Source: Sorghum bicolor (taxonomy: Eukaryota > Streptophyta > Magnoliopsida > Poales > Poaceae). Taken from it: a stretch of 64,000 nt of DNA. Each line of letters starts with the position of its first letter. Position 1 is the first letter of the stretch. This document shows, one piece after another, positions 55,338-64,000 of the stretch. The notes below the pieces were generated by a model. That model saw only the letters and a list, made by a program, of their open reading frames with translations, did no database searches and was not told the origin of the DNA. Where the stretch lies: the NCBI RefSeq assembly GCF_000003195.3, contig NC_012870.2, forward strand, positions 26,122,202-26,186,201. The letters are read 5' to 3'. Position numbers and translations under genes: made by a program.

Positions 55338-55610
55338 GTCACCGGACGCTATGAATGTGGCAACGGACGCGTCCGGTGACCACCGGACTCATGCGCAGAG
55401 AGGTTTGGAAATCGGCATACCACCGGACGATGGCCACCGGGCGCTGGCCTCAGCGTCCGGTGCCTAGGGCACGCCTGGTCGAGCATCGAACGCACATCAC
55501 CGGACACTGCAGGGACACTGTTCCTGCGTCCGGTGAGTGCAGTCCTGCATACTCACCGCACCGGATGCACTGAGACAGCGTCCGGTGCATCGTCCGGTGC
55601 CCCTCTGAGT
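55338..55610. repeat. Internal CACCGGAC/GTCCGGTG palindrome cluster of element F
   Basis: About nine copies of caccgga(c) or (g)tccggtg in both orientations, like those of the LTRs, but located inside the element between pol and the extra ORF. Confidence 0.8.
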
Positions 55611-56110
55611 CCTTTTCCAACTTTGAACCTCGTCTGATTTTTGACCCAACCAAGTTCCAACTTCAAGGACACACAAATAAACACTAAGTGGAACTAGTAT
55701 GAGTGACCTCTCTCAAACTCTCAAATTTTCACAAATATTTAGCCTTAGGCTTAGTAGTTTTTATGAAAATAGTCGCGAGAAATCACCAAGGAGCATCTTA
55801 TGGCCATAAAGCTAGGGGTTTAAGTCATGATGAGCTTTGAATGCTCCCCCTATCTATGGACGAACACAACGGATGCTTAAAGAATAACCGAAAAGAAACG
55901 GTCAACTAATAAGCATGCATATGAAATGAGGTGAGATGCAACACTTGAAAGTAAACTAATGCTTGTCCAGTTTGATCCAAGGTTAAGCTTTTTCACACAC
56001 ACAAGGGGGTTATCTTAGCCATGTTAGACAAGCCCTACACACAATTTTTTTTAGTTTTGGTATGCATGATATGCAAAGCAAAAGCTATTTACAAGTTTCA
56101 ACACACAACT
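55611..56110. other. Element F spacer between pol and the extra ORF
   Basis: No supported frame. It contains a polypurine tract (ctccccctat on the plus strand, 55845-55855). Confidence 0.5.
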
Positions 56111-56698
56111 TCATCTTTTAGTGAAGTTAGAGAGATCAAGCACATTAAGTTTATTTCTCAACATACAAAACCTAGCTTCATCTAGGGGTTTTGTGAAGAT
56201 ATCCGCCAATTGATTTTATGTTCCCACATTCTCTAGAGATATGTCACCTTTAGCAACATGATCCCTAATGAAGTGGTGGCGGATGTCAATGTGTTTAGTG
56301 CGGGTGTGTTGAACCGGGTTGTTTGCAAGTTTTACGGCACTTTCGTTGTCACACAACAAAGGTACTTTGTCTAGTACTACTTCATAGTCTAGCAAAGTTC
56401 GTTTCATGTAGAGTATTTGTGCACAACAAGCACCGACGGCAATGTATTCCGCCTCGGCCGTTGACAAGGCAACACTATTTTGTTTCTTTGGCATCCAAGA
56501 GACAAGTGATCTACCTAGGAAGTGGCACCCTCCGGATGTGCTTTTTCTATCAATGCGGCACCCGGCATAATCCGAATCGAAATAGCCTACAAGTTGGAAT
56601 CTTGCACCTTTGGGATACCACAAGCCTAGGCAAGGTGTGTATTTTAGGTACCTAAGAATTCTCTTGACGGCAATCAATTGAGATTCCATAGGCATTGC
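56111..56698 (-). pseudogene. Element F RNase H
   Basis: Same frame as RT, after a TAA at 56699-56701. It shows YFDSDYAGCRIDRKSTSGG, LSTAEAEYIAVGACCAQ, LLCDNESAVKLANNP and HTRTKHIDIRHHFIRDHV, the usual Copia RNase H order with the acidic residues present. A TAA near 56216 interrupts it before LADIFTKPLDEARF and the final TGA at 56111. It would degrade RNA in RNA-DNA hybrids during replication. Confidence 0.85.
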
Positions 56699-58144
56699 TT
56701 AATATCTAGCACACATACACACACTAAACATGATATCAGGCCTAGATGCGGTGAGGTAGAGTAGACTTCCTATCATGGAACGATAGAGAGTCTTGTCAAT
56801 TGGGTTACCTCCCTCATCCAAGTTGAGATGCCCATTTGATGCCATGGGAGTCTTGATTGGCTTGCAATCCATCATCTTGAATCTCTTGAGAAAATATTGT
56901 GTGTACTTCTCTTGAGAGATGAAGACCCCTTCCTTCATTTGCTTTACTTGAAATCCTAGGAAGAAGGATAGCTCGCCAATCATGGACATCTCAAACTCCT
57001 TGGACATCAAATCACCAAATTCCTTGCAAAAATCTTCATTAGTAGAGCCAAAAATAATATCATCAACATAAACTTGGCAAATGAAGATTTCCCCATTCAT
57101 TTTCTTGGTGAAGTGTGTTGTGTCAACTTTCCCAATCTTGAAGCCCTTCTCAATGAGGAAGTCCCTAAGCCTCTCATACCAAGCTCTAGGAGCTTGCTTG
57201 AGACCATAGAGAGCCTTGGACAACTGGTAGACATGCTTGGGGTACCTAGGGTCTTCAAAACCGGGGGGTTGCTCAACATAGACAAGCTCATTAATATAGC
57301 CATTCAAAAAAGAACTTTTCACATCCATTTGAAATAACTTGATATCATGGCTAGAGGCATATGCAAGTAGGATACGGATTGCTTCAAGTCTTGCCACCAG
57401 TGCAAAGGTTTCACCGAAGTCAAGACCTTCCACTTGTGAAAAGCCTTTTGCCACAAGCCTTGCCTTGTTTCGCACCACTTTGCCTTGATCATCCTTCTTG
57501 TTTCGGAAGACCCACTTTGTTCCAATCACTCTTGCATCTTTGGGTCGCTCTTCAAGTGTCCATACTTGGTTGCGAGAGAAGATGTTTAACTCCTCTTGCA
57601 TGGCAATGATCCAATCAGCATCACGAAGAGCTTCCTCTATAGTCTTTGGTTCATCTTCAAAAGACACAAAAGCATGATGTTCAATAAATAAAGCATGTCT
57701 AGAGCGAGTAGTTACACCACGTGATGGACTCCCGATGATGAGATCTTGAGAGTGATCTTGGAGGAGATGTGATGTTCTTCTTGGCGCCACTTGAGGGGTT
57801 GGATGGGGAGCATCAACATCTTGTGCTTGTGCCACCGCTTGCTCATGAGTGACTTGAGTGTCCTCATGAGCATCTCTCACATCCTTGTCTTCATCTTGTG
57901 GTATATGTGAGGTGGATGGTGGCTCAATGACTTGCACATCATCATCTTCTTTTGGCTTGATGTCTCCCACCGACATGTTCTTCATGGCATCCCTCAATGG
58001 TTCACCACCTACATCATCAAGATTATCACTTGCTCCTTGGGAGCCATTAGTTTCATAAAATTCAACATCAAATGTTTCTTCAACCATGTTTGTGGCATGG
58101 TTAAAGACCCTATATGCCTTGGATTTTGATGAATAGCCAACCAA
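56699..58144 (-). pseudogene. Element F reverse transcriptase
   Basis: A 481-codon open segment. The N-terminal part is the integrase-RT linker, acidic and Thr/His-rich. RT motifs follow: WIIAMQEELNIFSRNQVW, WVFRNKKDDQGKVVRNKARL, FQMDVKSSFLNGYINELVYV, LYGLKQAPRAWYERL and the catalytic VYVDDIIFGST. LSFFLGFQVKQMKEGVFI and SMIGSLLYLTASRPDIMF complete the Copia RT. It is separated from integrase by a TAA near 58166 and from RNase H by a TAA at 56699, both where relatives carry Gln. Confidence 0.9.
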
Positions 58145-59335
58145 GTAGCCAATGTCACATCTTCTTTAGAACTTGCCCAAGTGTTGGCGCTTCTTGTAGA
58201 TGTAGCATTTGCACCCAAACACTCTAAAGAATGAGACATCGGGCTTCTTCCCATTGAGCAACTCATATGGTGTCTTCTCTAGGAACTTGTGAGGAAAGAG
58301 CCGGTTTGATGCACAGCATGCGGTGTTGATTGCCTCGGCCCACATCTTCTCTGAAGTGTTGTATTCATCTAGCATTGTTCTTGCCAAGGTGATCAATGTC
58401 CAATTCTTTCTTTCTACAACCCCATTTTGTTGTGGTGTGTATGTTGAGGAGAACTCATGTTTGATTCCCACTTCATCACAATACTCATCAATGTTGGTGT
58501 TGTCAAACTCTTTGCCATTGTCACTTCTAATTTTCTTGATCTTGACTTCAAATTGATTTTGGGCATTCTTTGCAAACTTCTTGAATATGGATGCAACTTC
58601 GGCCTTGTCTTGCAAGAAGAATGTCCAAATGTACCGAGAGAAATCATCAGCTATGACCAAGCAATATTTGTTGCCTCCAAGACTAGCATATGTGGTTGTT
58701 CCAAATAAATCCATGTGGAGTAGCTCAAGCACTCTTGAAGTAGAGACATAGGCCTTGGTTGGATGAGTGTTTGCCACTTGCTTGCCCGCTTGACATGCAC
58801 TACAAAGCTTGTCTTTTTCAAATGTCACATCCTTCAAGCCTCTAATCAATTCCTTCTTCATCAACTTCTTGAGTGTGCCCATTCCAACATGATCTAACCT
58901 TCTATGCCACAACCAACCAAGTGAGGTCTTGGAGAATAAGCAAGTCTTGACATCAACTTCATCGGATGAGAAATCAACTACATATAGGTTGTTGTGTCGG
59001 AAGCTTTTGAATACAACTTCATTGTCATCCTCCTTGGTCACTATTACTTCTTTCTTCTTGAATAAGCATTCAAATCCAAGATCACAAAGTTGTCCAACTG
59101 AGAGCAAGTTGAAACTCAATGATTGCACATAGAGCACATTGGTGATGGAGTTGTCATTTGATATTGCAAACTTTCCTAGTCCCTTGACCTTGCCTTTAGA
59201 ATTGTCACCAAATGTGATCTTCTCTTGGTTGTCAACATCTTCATCAAGAGAGGTGAACATCTGGGGATCTCCGGTCATATGTTGAGTGCAACCACTATCA
59301 ATTACCAAATGTGATCCACCGGTCCTGTAGTTCAC
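58145..59335 (-). pseudogene. Element F protease C-terminal part and integrase
   Basis: Protease reads HLVIDSGCTQHMTGD, with the catalytic DSG intact. Integrase zinc-binding residues are in WHRRLDHVGMGTLKKL and LCSACQAGKQ. The core has MDLFGTTTYASLGGNKY, RSDNGKEFDNTNI and TPQQNGVVERKNW, retaining D, D and E. FRVFGCKCYIYKKRQHLG is the Copia integrase end. A TAA near 58166 stops it. The gag frame upstream is offset, so gag and pol are out of phase here, possibly the normal translational break. Confidence 0.9.
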
Positions 59336-59349
59336 CTACACACAAGAGA

Positions 59350-60366
59350 TCAAGCTTGAGATTTAGGGACCCAGATTTGCTTAGGGCCCTTGACCTTCTC
59401 TACTAGTTGCTTTGGCACCCAAATCTTATTTGGCCTTTGCTTGTTAGGCGGCCCCGTAAAGCTAACCTTGACCTTGCCACTCTTGTCTTTCCTTATAATG
59501 TAGTGAGCATTGAAGGCAAATGGGCTTGCATGCTTGGGCAAGGGTGGTGGTAGTGGTGCCTTACACTCATGAGCAAAGTGTCCTTCTCGACCACACTCAA
59601 AGCATCTCCTTGGCTTTGGCTTGCTTGGTTGATCATGAGCGGCTAGTGACTTGATGAGCTTTGTTTGATGAGCCTTGTAGCCAATCCCACTCTTGTGCAT
59701 CTTCATGACGGTGTTCATGAAAATCTCACTTTGAAGGCCCTTCCCGTTTGTGAACTTGGCTAACCCCCTGGTTAGATGTTCCTTCTCTTTCTTGAGCTTG
59801 CTATTCTCTTGAGTTAGCTTCTTGATGATTGGGTCATTGTTTCTTGCTAACTCATCCAAGATGATTGTCTCATCTTCTTCTTGCTTGTCATACATCAAAC
59901 CAAGCTTGAGATATTGATTTTCTTCTTTGAGCAACTTGTTCTCATAAGCAAGCTTCTTGTCTTGATCAAGTGACTCAATCACAATGGTCTTGTGCTTGGC
60001 TTGCTCTTGCAACTCTTTCTTGAGCATGACAATTTCATCCTTGAGCTTGATAGTGTCCTCATAGCTCTCGACCACTACCACTTTCTTGCCCTTGCAATCA
60101 ACACATTTGCTTGTGCTCTCCACAAGTAAGTCATCACAAGATGTGGCTACATCAAGCTTAGCAACATGGTTAGTAGCAACATGTGTTTCATCAATCGCAA
60201 GTTCATATGCTATCTCAAGGTTGTCATAGTTTGCTTTTAGAGTTGTTAGCTCTTCTTTCATTGCTCTATATCTAGTGATAAGCTCATCATGAACACTCTC
60301 AAGTTTATCATGTTTTTCTTTGAGCTCTTTTAAAGAGAGTTTGAGCTCCTTGAGCTTAGTGGTCAT
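59350..60366 (-). pseudogene. Element F gag C-terminal part (coiled coil and zinc knuckle)
   Basis: A long Lys/Glu/Leu coiled coil (LSLKELKEKHDKLESVHDEL, LKKELQEQAKHKTIVIESL, ENSKLKKEKEHL) ends in a CCHC knuckle CFECGREGHFAHEC, then a Pro/Lys-rich tail with two near repeats of KQLVEKVKGPKQIWVPK. TGA closes it at 59350. Coiled coils in gag are known for Sireviruses. It is out of frame with the N-terminal gag. Confidence 0.8.
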
Positions 60367-60410
60367 GATCTCATTTTGGTCTCTAAGCTCATCACTAGAC
60401 TTAAGCTTTG

Positions 60411-61341
60411 CTAGAAGTGTTTAATTTTCAAGTTCAAGATTTTAATTTTCACTTCTCGGAGATGGCCAAGCTCACCACAATTGTAGCAATCCATCTCGGA
60501 GATAGGCTTTCTCTTGCTACTTGTGAAGAACTTCTTCTTCTTGGAGTCAAAATTGACTCCAGTCTTGTTGAGCTTCTTCAAAATCTTGGTGGTTCTTCTC
60601 ACCATGAGGGCAATGGATGCATCATCATCACTTGAAGTTGATGACTCAACTTCAACCTTCTTGGCTTTGCCCTTGTGAGAAGCTTTGAGGGCCAAATCCT
60701 TCTTCTTCTTCTTGGCCGATGAGGAGCCATCTTGGGGGTTCATGTGCATATACATTTCATGAGCATTGATCTTCCCCAATATGGCGGTTGGTGTAGCAGT
60801 GGAGAGATCGCCTTGATGAAGCACTGTTACTATGTGCCCATATTTCTCAATGGGAAGCACACATAGTATCTTCCTTGCGACATCCGCCGCACTCATTTGA
60901 GTGAGCCCAAGTCCATTAAGCTCCTCTACAATCACATTCAAGCGAGAATACATTTCATTAGCATTTTCTTTGGGAAGCATTTCAAATGTATTTAGCTTGT
61001 TCATCACCAAGTCATAGCATTCCTCGCGTTCACTCTTTGATCCCTCATGGAGCGAACAAAGTTCCTTCCATAGAGCATGGGTGGTTTTGTGGCTCCGAAC
61101 GTGGTTGAACACCTCTTTGCAAAGACCTCTGAAGATGTGGTTTTTGGCCTCTGCATTCCACTTCTCGTTTTGTTGCTCTTGTGGAGTAAGAGCGGTGTCT
61201 TTTTCCGAAGGGGTAAACCCTTCGGTCGCGGCTTTTAGGCACTTTTACATTGCATGCCTCAAGGTATGACTCCATCCGTATTTTCCAATATAGGAAGTCA
61301 TCCCCATCGAACATGGGTGGCGGTCCATCCCCGTTAGACAT
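60411..61341 (-). pseudogene. Element F gag N-terminal part
   Basis: The start at 61341 reads MSNGDGPPPMFDGDDFLYW, about 40 bp inside the PBS. A one-base frameshift near 61236-61245 moves coding to the frame of VFNHVRSHKTTHALWKEL and NTFEMLPKENANEMYSRLN, the capsid-like UBN2-type region. The end has CYNCGELGHL, a zinc knuckle whose last Cys is lost by a deletion at about 60410-60450, after which gag continues in another frame. Confidence 0.8.
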
Positions 61342-61378
61342 CTTTCTCTAGGCGGTGACGCCTAAATAATGAGCACTA

Positions 61379-61391
61379 GGCTCTGATACCA
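61379..61391 (-). promoter_or_regulatory. Primer binding site of element F
   Basis: The minus strand reads TGGTATCAGAGCC, two bases inside the 5' LTR, the standard complement of the initiator tRNA-Met 3' end used by Copia elements. Confidence 0.93.
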
Positions 61392-61393
61392 AT

Positions 61394-62939
61394 TGAAAGG
61401 ATCAAGATGCCCAAGAGGGGGGGTGAATTGGGCTTCTCTAAAAATTTAAGCAACCTATAAGCTCTAATTCAACCCCTTGTGCCTAGTGTGACTAGAGAGC
61501 TACCGGATAAAAGTTTTGCAACCTAGTTCCAATCCTATTCTAGCATGGCAATTCTAAGAATGTAAAAACACAAAGTAAATGCTAGAATGTAAAGGAGTAG
61601 TGGAAGAAAGTGCTCGGCGATGTTTTGCCGAGGTATCGGAGAGTCGCCACTCTCCACTAGTCCTCGTTGGAGCACCCGCGCAAGGGTCTTGCTCCCCCTT
61701 GGTCCGTGCAAGGACCAAGTGCTCTCTACGGGCTGATTCTTCGACACTCCGTCGCAGTGAATCGCCCAAAACCGCTCACAACTTTGACACGAGCCACCCA
61801 CAAGAACTCCGGGCGGTCTTCGTGCCTCCAATCACCACCGAACCGTCTAGGTGATGGCGATCACCAAGAGTAACAAGCAAAGAACTCTCACTTGACCCAA
61901 ACAAGGCTCTAGAGAGTGGTGGATGCACACTTGACTCTTGGAATTCACTAGAGAAGGATTCTCTCAAGAAATCACTCAAATCTCAATCCTCTCTAGGCTC
62001 TTGCTAGTCTCTTGCTCCACAACAAGTTTCTCTGATGTTCAAATGGGCAAGAGTACTCTCATGGACGACGTGGAGGAGTATAAATACTCTCCATGAAGTC
62101 CAAAGGTCAGCCAACCATTTTCCACTGAAAACGGGGTCACCGGACGCTGTTAATGTTGCACCGGACGCTCTGCACCGAGCGTCTGGTGACACACAACGAC
62201 TAATTGTACCTGCGTCTGATAGGTCACCGGACGCTACCTCTTAGCGTCCGGTGGCACCGTCCTGTGCTCGGTAGAGTTTTACAAATTCCCTGAGTACGGG
62301 ACCGGACGCTACCCGGTGCGTCCGGTGCTAGCGTCCGGTGCTCAAGGGAAGTTTACAACCTCCCTAGGTGTGGGACCGGACGCTGCCCGGTGAGTCTAGT
62401 GCCAGCGTCCGGTGCTTAACCCTAAGCACCGAAACCCTCCAACGGCATAGGACCTCACCGGACGCACTCACAGAGCGTCTGGTGCATCGTCTGGTGCGTA
62501 CTTAGGCACCCTAACTTCGTCGAAATGCGATCGTTCCAAAACAAAGTTTGTTCCTCTCGATCTAAGGACTATCTCTGAGCTGCCTAGTGCTAGGTTTACC
62601 AAGTGTGCACCACAACTAAACCTAAAGCCTTGCCTAAGTCAAGCTACTAGATCAAAGCCCCTCTTAATAGTACGGTCAAAGGAAAACAAAGTCCTAAACT
62701 ACTCTAAGTGCCCTATTTCACGATATGGCACTTAGACCTAGTCTAGTCTTGACGATGTCCAACCATCCTTTGAAAACCGAAACGATTTCCACTATTAAGT
62801 AGGCATGTACGTCTCTGTTCATCGAGTACGTATTACCATGACCTCACTAATGACTTTGCCTCTGTAAAGCACACGTTAGTCATAGTAATCAACATTTTCA
62901 TTAATCACCGAAATCACTAGTGGCCTAGATGCTCTTTCA
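61394..62939 (-). repeat. 5' LTR of element F
   Basis: 1546 bp, collinear with 50172-51704 and 13 bp longer because of one extra gcgtccggtg-containing unit near 62325-62340. It carries the TATA region gagtataaatactc near 62077-62090. TGTAT follows at 62940-62944. Confidence 0.93.
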
Positions 62940-62944
62940 TGTAT

Positions 62945-63069
62945 AATTATCTGGTTTACCATAAATGTGTTTTCCGCGATGGAGGAAATCTCGAGCGTGC
63001 TTCTAGATGCAAAACTTATTAGGAAAATATATACGTGTCCCTAAAACGTCAGGTTAAAAAGGTTGGGCT
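62945..63069. other. Element D sequence between element F and integrase
   Basis: Short noncoding stretch that joined 50171 before F inserted. It contains nothing coding. Confidence 0.6.
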
Positions 63070-64000
63070 CTAATTCTCCATGGGAAGGTAGAAATGGATT
63101 TCGTCAATTTCTTCTAATTCTTTATTGGGCTCTAAAATTAATATAAGACGTTGACCATTTACCTTGAATAACGTACCTTCATCATTTTGAAGTGTGATAG
63201 CTCCGTGTGATGATGAATTGATTACCTTGAATGGTCCTTCCCATTTACTCCGGAGTTTTCCATGCCTGAAAAGCTTCACCCTAGAATTAAAAAGTAATAC
63301 CTTATCTCCGGGTGTGAACTCCTTCTTCTTGATCCTCTTGTCATGCCACCTTTTGACTCTTTCTTTATAGATCTTCGAGTTGTGATATGCTTTCTCTCGC
63401 CATTCTTCCAATTCTGATAATTGCATTCTTCTATGGTCCCCAGCGACATCTAGGTCCATATTCCATCTCCTTATGGCCCAGTGTGCTTTGAATTCTAGTT
63501 CAACAGGTAGGTGGCAAGTCTTCCCGTACACCAATTTGTATGGGAATATTCCAATTGGGGTCTTGTATGCTGTCCGGTATGCCCAGAGTGCATCGGGTAA
63601 CTTGTCCTTCCATGCCGTTCCCATCTCATTGACTGTTTTCTGAAAAATATTCTTGATTTGTTTGTTGGAAGTCTCTACTTGGCCACATGTCTGAGGATGG
63701 TAGGGGGTAGCAACGTTGTGACGGATTCCATGTTTTGCTAGATGTTGCTTGAAGCGTTTGTCAATGAAGTGTGCTCCTCCATCACTTATCACTACTCTAG
63801 GAACTCCAAATCTTGGAAATATAACTTCTTCAAACATCCTCTTTGAACTGATGTTGTCAGTGTGTTTGCAAGGTAGTGCCTCTACCCACTTGGAGACATA
63901 GTCAACTGCCACCAAGATGTACTCACACTTCTTTGATGGGGGAAATGGACCCATATAGTCTATTCCCCAAATATCAAAAGTGCTCTATCTGAAGATTGTT
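63070..64000 (-). pseudogene. Element D integrase (continues past window)
   Basis: Open from 63954 to TAA at 63070. It has [34 protein letters not shown] and [15 protein letters not shown] (second Asp and Glu), then [19 protein letters not shown] and [19 protein letters not shown], the GPY/F module. It is about 70-80% like element E's integrase by eye and, unlike E, has no stop in this part. Upstream, an extra base in an A-run at 63976-63979 (T-run on the coding strand) shifts the frame just before the first catalytic Asp segment, so the gene is probably dead or carries a sequencing error. Confidence 0.88.

Larger units (their letters stand above)
50172..62939 (-). mobile_element. Element F: Sirevirus (Ty1/Copia) retrotransposon inserted in D
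   Basis: 12,768 bp, TGAAAGGATC...GCTCTTTCA, with a perfect TGTAT duplication (50167-50171 and 62940-62944). The minus strand carries 5' LTR, tRNA-iMet-type PBS, gag with coiled coil and zinc knuckles, protease, integrase, RT and RNase H in Copia order, a large extra ORF, several polypurine tracts and 3' LTR. CACCGGAC palindromes occur in both LTRs and before the extra ORF. These are established Sirevirus features. Nonsense codons and frameshifts make it non-coding now. Confidence 0.93.

Overview
The window is repeat-dense plant nuclear DNA, most likely from a panicoid grass of the Sorghum/Saccharum/Miscanthus type. That taxon is an inference from the repeat families: a CACTA element, Tourist-type MITEs, Tat- and Athila-lineage Gypsy elements, and Sirevirus Copia elements with CACCGGAC palindromes. 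I see no intact host gene, no tRNA or rRNA gene and no CRISPR array. A 100-base run of N at 4539-4638 between AT microsatellites is a scaffold gap.

Layout. (1) 1-1029 is the 3' end of a CACTA transposon with its last coding exons, subterminal repeats and terminal inverted repeat. (2) 1030-12290 is a mosaic: two PIF/Harbinger (Tourist) MITEs; a candidate 5.3-kb element at 4780-10121 bounded by a diverged ~41-bp inverted repeat and filled with seven copies of a degenerate ~110-bp module; and a captured fragment of an organellar RNA editing factor (MORF/RIP) gene at about 10570-10778. (3) 12296-35737 is Gypsy element A (Tat lineage, minus strand, TSD ATAAC). Its 5' LTR is split by Gypsy element B (21288-35356, Tat lineage, plus strand, TSD CGCTC). 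B is in turn split by a solo Sirevirus LTR, C (30146-32084, TSD CCCTC). (4) 35743-38439 holds a third MITE, a CACTA-like terminus, a housekeeping-type promoter fragment and a LINE scrap. (5) From 38440 past the window end lies Athila-like Gypsy element D (minus strand). Its 3' LTR is split by Athila-like element E (38629-47014, TSD GTGAT). Its interior is split by a complete Sirevirus, F (50172-62939, TSD TGTAT).

Coding content is retroelement machinery: gag, protease, reverse transcriptase, RNase H and integrase. Both Tat elements have the dual RNase H typical of that lineage. Three kinds of extra gene stand out. A and B each carry a gene on the strand opposite to pol, between pol and the 3' LTR, with its own TATA box; in B it has six recognisable exons. 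D has a ~210-codon ORF in the env position with its own TATA box, a basic patch and a coiled coil. F has an 862-codon ORF after pol, apparently with a spliced leader.

Almost every reading frame is broken by nonsense codons rather than frameshifts. By hand count about 26 of about 45 are TAG, mostly where relatives carry Gln, and most of the TGA codons sit at Arg positions. This is the pattern expected from deamination of methylated CHG and CG cytosines in silenced retroelements. All element boundaries come from LTR ends and target-site duplications read directly; family names come from motif recognition without database searches.
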